Shown here in pieces: positions 59,531 to 64,000 of a stretch of DNA of 64,000 nt (within the stretch, counting starts at the first letter, position 1; every line of letters begins with the position of its first letter). The position numbers and the translations under genes are program-made. The stretch is from Larix sibirica (lineage: Eukaryota > Streptophyta > Pinopsida > Pinales > Pinaceae). The stretch lies in the NCBI GenBank assembly GCA_004151065.3, contig NWUY0304559592.1, positions 905-64,904 on the forward strand. The letters are read 5' to 3'. The notes beneath the pieces were generated by a model. That model was given only the letters and a program-made list of their open reading frames with translations. It ran no database searches and was not told the DNA's origin.

Positions 59531-60929
59531 CCAGCTGAGTAGAGGATCCAAGCCATTCACAGCACAAGCAACTCACTTAACATATCATCTGGTCACATAA
59601 TCCACTAACAGCACAAATCCATTTGTTCAACGAAATTTACTGCGTGCACCTACCTACCCCCCCCCCCTCCGTTGAAGCCATTAACAGAATCTATTCACAA
59701 GGTATTTTTGGGTTAAAGTCAAGTTAATAACGATTTCACTGTTTTCACAATGTGATACTGGTACTTCTTTTTGGTATGAACTGAACGGGGTTTATCCTTT
59801 TAACGAGTATTAATTTAACGGCTATCCTGTGGGTAACTTATCTCTTGTCTGTTGTGGCACCTTGTCATGGGTGTGACGGTATGTATGTGTAACTCAAAGA
59901 CAAGTGTTACAAACACGGATCCGCCCTGCCCCTTCCCGTCTGGTAAAGCTATTGGCTACCCACCCTGGCTTACTCCCGGGCAAGTATAAAAAGCAATCCA
60001 TCCATTTTTTCCTTTTGCCTAACGGTGCTAGACATCCTTTTATCGGGTCTGTGTTTAAGTTGACTCGGGTGTTAACGTGGGGAGCAATGAGAAAGCAAGC
60101 AAGCAAACGGGTGTAAAGTTATTCATATCCTGGGATAGCAAGATTCGCCTTCGGCAAGGAGCAGGAAGTTGGGTCGATCAGCAATTGTTAGTTGCTCCTC
60201 GACCATTAATCTAAGGAGGACGTGCCGAAGTCGTACCCATAACAAAATTCGATCGTAGCTCCCACACCTAAGGGACGGAGGGCCACCCAATAATCACCCG
60301 GTGAAGCTCAAGTTGGAAAGTCCAAGTAAAAAGGTCTATTAGCAGGGCTAAAGGGGCTGAATGAGCTGAACAGGCGGTACAGGTGGGGGACAGGTGGACG
60401 AACTTATGGAATGGTCCTGAACTGATTGGCCTGGGCTGTTGGGTCCGTGAGATTGATCATATTGGGCCGTGAGCTGGTAATGAAGGGTACGCGCTATTGG
60501 CAGATGGATGAGTAAAGGGCTCTCCCTAAATATGTGGCATTTGGGTGGTTTCTCCTACTTCGTTCGATAAAGAACTCTAGAGTAGACGACCTGGTCGATA
60601 GAGGTGAAATTCTATATTTGGTGGGTTAAATAGGGAGATATAGGCCTAAAGCAGCTTACGACAAGCAATAAAGAGAAAAGAAAATACCGCCTGCGGTGCG
60701 AGCGGGAGCGGCAGGTCAAAATAAGGCCCACCCATTCAGATGGGAGGGAGACGGAACCTCCAAGGAAAGAAAGAGAAATTTAGTTAACTTTGTGATTCGG
60801 CTTTCCCGGTGGATGAATGAATCCATTGATGAAGTAGATCCACTAACCGAAGTCATTCGAGGGAGCTAAAATAGATAGACTTCTCTTTTAAAACATCCCG
60901 TTTTCTGGATATCGGGAATGAAAAGATGC
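59531..60929. other. Spacer, no gene seen
   Basis: A C11 run lies at 59657-59667. TAGAGGTGAAATTC near 60599 recalls a small-subunit rRNA phrase, but the flanks do not fit. The opposed 70-codon frames at 59894-60116 are unrecognised. Confidence 0.5.
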
Positions 60930-61790
60930 TGTAAGCTTCTCTACTGCGTCTGGGGACTCCGCTGCTGATGCTGGGTCTCGATCTTGATCTGCACTAGCAG
61001 CAGTAGAGTAAGATCAATAACCACCAGTAGCATATCCTTATATATATATATATATTTGTCTTAGCCTGCATTTTATCATGCTTTAAATTTTGATCTTTCT
61101 TATTTAGGTACACCCACCAGTAGTGACTTAGTAGCTTACAGGAACAGCCAGCTCAGCAAGCCACCAGCTACTACCAGAGCTAGCCCACCAAAGTCATAGG
61201 TACTAAGCCAAGCCATCCCAAGTGCATAAGCATTTCTCACCAGCATCAAAGGAAGGCACCCGTGGCAACACCACCCATAGCAGGGACAAAGGCAGATGTA
61301 ACTAAGGCGTAAGGAGCGGAGATAGGAGCAAGCATAAACCAGTGGTACCTCGTCCAGGATATCTTCCTGCCCCAGCTTACCTTATAGCAGTGGTATATTA
61401 TGCCCCTTGAAATGGTTCAGCAGTATATTGTGCAGTAGGAGCAAGGACAGCGGTCGGTTAAGCCCTTTACGCGCAGCAGCCGTTGAAGCAGCTAATGAGG
61501 CCTAATTAAGTTTAGTTAAGCCTTAATAATTAAGTTTAGTTAAGCCTTAACCGGAGGATATGTCAGTTTTTTCCTTTGATGCAGCTGTTGGTGAGTCAGT
61601 GGGTTCAGTAGATTATGCAGTTGCATAAGTCGACCCAGCAGGAGCACCGGTAGTAGATCTAGAGATAAAGCTTTTGAAAGAGTAAGCACCCCGTCTATCA
61701 GTAGCTAAGCCAGCAACATAACCACAGCATCCATCAGAGTAGCAAAGGTAGAGGCACCACCAGCAATAGCAGATTATGTCCCCCCTTTTG
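60930..61790. repeat. CAG/CCAGC-rich cryptic repeat tract
   Basis: CAGCAG, ACCAGC and AGTAGC phrases recur for about 850 bp without a fixed period. On the minus strand short Ser/Thr/Ala-rich readings appear (for example SRSTTGAPAGSTYATA and SSTEPTDSPTAAS-like text), separated by stops. It could be a worn coding repeat or only composition bias. A (TA)n run and a 24-bp tandem lie inside. Confidence 0.55.
61503..61550 (+). repeat. 24-bp tandem duplication
   Basis: The unit begins TAATTAAGTTTAG and ends AAGCCTTAA. It occurs twice without mismatch. Confidence 0.95.
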
Positions 61791-62084
61791 TTTTTGCTTC
61801 AGTCAATAGGTTTTATCCAACCCTAAGTAAATGAATCGTAGTTCACCCGGGTTCAAATATGGTAAAGGGGTGTTCCGTGACTGTTGCTCCCATCTCAGAC
61901 CGCGGCTCAACTAATGATAGGGGTTTATATCACCTACGACATTATAGTAAATCTTACCTTGCGGAAATTTCCCATGGAACAGGCTGGCTATTTCCTACAA
62001 GCGATAGCAATCCATTAAATAAAGTACTATGATATAGAGCTTCCTTCCACCACCCCGCATCCGGTTCTAAAAATATGACCTGAC

Positions 62085-62180
62085 CATATGTTATAGGTAA
62101 ACATAAGGTTAAAGCAAGTAAGGATCTAAAGTTCCTGCTAGCAATGAAGTCAAAATTACTAATAATAAATATTGCCTAGC
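62085..62180 (+). repeat. Dispersed repeat family H, right-hand part
   Basis: TTATAGGTAA, ATAAGGTTAAAGCAAGTAAG, GATCTAAAG, TTCCTGCTAGCAATGAAGTC. Order and spacing match 30415-30480 and 42135-42190. Confidence 0.65.
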
Positions 62181-63109
62181 CATAAGTTATAGTCTCAATT
62201 TGCAAGTGTCACATACATTGTAAAAGGGTCCTTGCCTACAGCAGCTGCCAGTAATAACTCGCATCTTCTCTACGTCGTCCTTTCCATTCCATTGATTTTT
62301 TCAATTTGTCATCTATGCGTCCCATGCATGCCCCCCCAAAAAAGTTCAATACAAGTGAAAGCTTAATAGGTAGTGTTTCCCTCCATTTTAAAAAGAGAAG
62401 AAGACAGAGGCTTCTAACAGCTATGCGAAGAAGCTTCTCTTGTAGCTTAGCTACAGCGATAAGTACTATTAATGCGTGGACTACAGCTACTCTACAGACT
62501 ATAGCTAATGGAAACTGTAAATGAAGGCTAGTTACCTTGGGACAAGTCAAACACTAAATTTAGGTGGCCCAAGAATAACCAAAAGATAGGCTCGTAGAGA
62601 ATAAAATACTAAAGGTTCAGGTGAAATGAGATAAATAGGCATACGTATAGATGCGATTTTCGCGTAAATATGGTGGAGTTTGTTTGTGGAATGGGTGCTA
62701 TCTCCTCACGCTGGGCACTACATCAATCTTCTATGAATGACTCTATCTAGCACCTTACCTGAGTACTCTTTGCATATTTTCATACGTTAAAACAAGGGAC
62801 CCCTATAGCCAAAATAGTATTTGTCCCTGCTGCCATTTATCCATATAGTAAGAAGGAGAAAGGTGGAAACAAAATAAACAACTTCATTGATGTTTCGTAT
62901 AACCGGTAACCAAGGATCCAAGCCAATTCAAGTAGCCCAGTTGAGTGGCAAAAAGATCTGCTTTAGTGTTAAATGCGTTAGTGAAAGGCTCCGCATTTTG
63001 TGAGGTATGAAGCCTTGGAAAGAGAAATAAATCCTCCCTGTGAGTAAATTTTCCACAATTGGTGAGATACATAGAAAAGTTCCTGAGAAGGTTCCGACGG
63101 ATTTGCATA
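62181..63109. other. Spacer, no gene seen
   Basis: TAGCTACAGC and CTACAGC phrases repeat loosely at 62440-62510. The 104-codon frame at 62236-62550 (-) and its 72-codon partner on the plus strand overlap and have no known motif. Confidence 0.5.
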
Positions 63110-63363
63110 GTGATAAAGGTTCCTGGGCAGCTCCGACCTATTTTTAGGTCCGAAGGTTACTTTTCAATAAGGCTCCTTCCTTTGAGGTAAGGCTTCGACA
63201 ACCAGTAATCTACTTGGTTACCGGGCGGGAAGGCTCCAACACTATGGGTGAGGCGCAACTTCTTAAGTGAAAGGCTCCAGATCAGTATAGAAGGTGGTAC
63301 CAAGGTAGAGTTCGAGGGCCTTTAGGAGGCGAGGATACGCTTTCGACCGTTAGGAAGAGGAGC
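63110..63363 (+). repeat. AAGGCTCC cryptic repeat ending in a short element S copy
   Basis: AAGGTTCC, AAGGTTAC, AAGGCTCC, AAGGCTTCG, AAGGCTCC and AAAGGCTCC recur between 63116 and 63280. Then 63325-63363 reads GGAGGCGAGGATACGC, TTTCGACCG, TTAGGAAGAGGAG, an S copy close to the one at 21303-21342. Confidence 0.65.
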
Positions 63364-63810
63364 AGAGTGCTAATGATGATGGCGCTACATTAGAAGTTGA
63401 TTATGCACGGTTTTATAATTACATTATAATGCGAGTTACTGCACTTATGGCCTTTTCAAGTTTATACCCTTATGGCTCCAGCTTCAGCAACACCCTCGGA
63501 GGCAGACACACCCAGTTTAAAAGAATATCATTCATTCCCCGATGATAATATGAAGATTCTATTCTTCGAACCACTCAAAATAAAGTTTTTGACTATGGCA
63601 AAAAGCCAAATGGGATGCATTATTTAAGTTTATTTAGGTTTCACTCGGCACGAACAGGTCCTTCCAGGGCAGCACGGTGGATCGAGAGGTGGGTCACGTA
63701 CGTAGAACTCCATCCTGCCTGTTTTCACATGACTTGTGTACCCACGCAAACAACCCAAACACTAGAAAGTTTCTGAAAAGCCAATCTTCATTAATATAAA
63801 ATCATTCTAA
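63364..63810. other. Spacer, no gene seen
   Basis: GGCAAAAAGCCAAATG at 63598-63613 also occurs at 57359-57374. No coding or RNA feature was seen. Confidence 0.5.
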
Positions 63811-63917
63811 ATACCGGTAATTGTAAGTAAGCCTCGTCTCCATCGGTTTGCAAACAGACAAGAATACATTATTATCTATCCTCCTTATTGGTTCCCATAT
63901 GGACAAGAAGAGGCATC
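63811..63917 (+). repeat. Dispersed repeat family F copy
   Basis: ACCGGTAATTGTAAGTAAG, CCTCGTCTCCATCGGTTTG, CAAACAGACAAGAATACATT, then TATTGGTTCCCAT and GGACAAGAAGAGG. The second half matches 30815-30842, which supports a unit of roughly 100-150 bp. Confidence 0.8.
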
Positions 63918-64000
63918 GAAACCTAGATGAGTGGATAAAAAACTAGCATAAACTATTGGATATGCTTAGCTATAATGTAAAAACGTTGAAAATAACCCGG
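63918..64000. other. Window end, spacer
   Basis: AACTAGCATAAACTA near 63941 resembles the end of the 16560-16630 copy, so family F may extend here. No gene was seen. Confidence 0.4.

Noticed and set aside
60585-60640. TAGAGGTGAAATTC followed by TATTTGG, recalling a conserved small-subunit rRNA phrase
   Set aside because: Sequence on both sides does not follow any small-subunit rRNA; a 14-base match alone is weak.
61845-61870. GGGTTCAAATAT, similar to a tRNA T-loop
   Set aside because: The 60 bases upstream do not fold into the rest of a tRNA.

Overview
This window looks like intergenic DNA from a very large seed-plant mitochondrial genome. A conifer is the best guess, because those genomes can run to megabases of gene-free spacer. 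This assignment is an inference. No intact mitochondrial gene, rRNA or tRNA was recognised on either strand, and the longest open reading frame is only 170 codons, about what chance gives in 64 kb on six frames. A repeat-rich nuclear contig of the same kind of plant is the main alternative.

The recognisable protein-coding material is decayed retrotransposon DNA, all of it broken by stops and frameshifts. There are four or five Ty3/gypsy pol fragments: protease plus RNase H at about 3.05-3.6 kb (+), linker plus reverse transcriptase at 4.2-5.28 kb (-), another reverse transcriptase at 5.28-5.77 kb (-), RNase H plus integrase at 12.2-13.7 kb (+), and reverse transcriptase, RNase H and integrase at 52.3-53.7 kb (+). 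A short Arg/Gly-rich leader (53.70-53.83 kb, -) and a long non-LTR (LINE) remnant with reverse transcriptase, zinc-binding region and RNase H (54.4-56.9 kb, -) complete the set. None can make a working product.

The rest is spacer with several short repeat families recognisable by eye. Family S is a roughly 40-bp element with core GAACCCGCTCGACC (about a dozen copies). Family F is 55-150 bp with core GTAAGTAAG followed by CATCGGTT (five copies). Family H is 100-170 bp with cores CAGGTCTAGGT and TTAAGGCAAGT (at least seven copies). Family G has core GATGCAGTC...CAGGTGTC. A fifth, larger decayed element occurs as several diverged copies at 48.7-51.5 kb and once inverted at 57.2-57.6 kb. There are also true tandem repeats (11-, 12-, 19- and 24-bp units) and several tracts of scrambled near-tandem repetition.

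Layout: 0-3 kb spacer with H copies; 3-5.8 kb gypsy fragments; 5.8-12.2 kb spacer with S copies; 12.2-13.7 kb gypsy integrase; 13.7-37.9 kb spacer with S, F, G and H copies and a 17-base assembly gap; 37.9-38.5 kb the longest ORF; 38.5-48.6 kb spacer; 48.7-51.5 kb decayed repeat array; 52.3-56.9 kb gypsy and LINE block; 57.2-64 kb spacer with repeat copies. No operon, promoter or RNA gene could be supported. All repeat identities are by-eye comparisons, not alignments.
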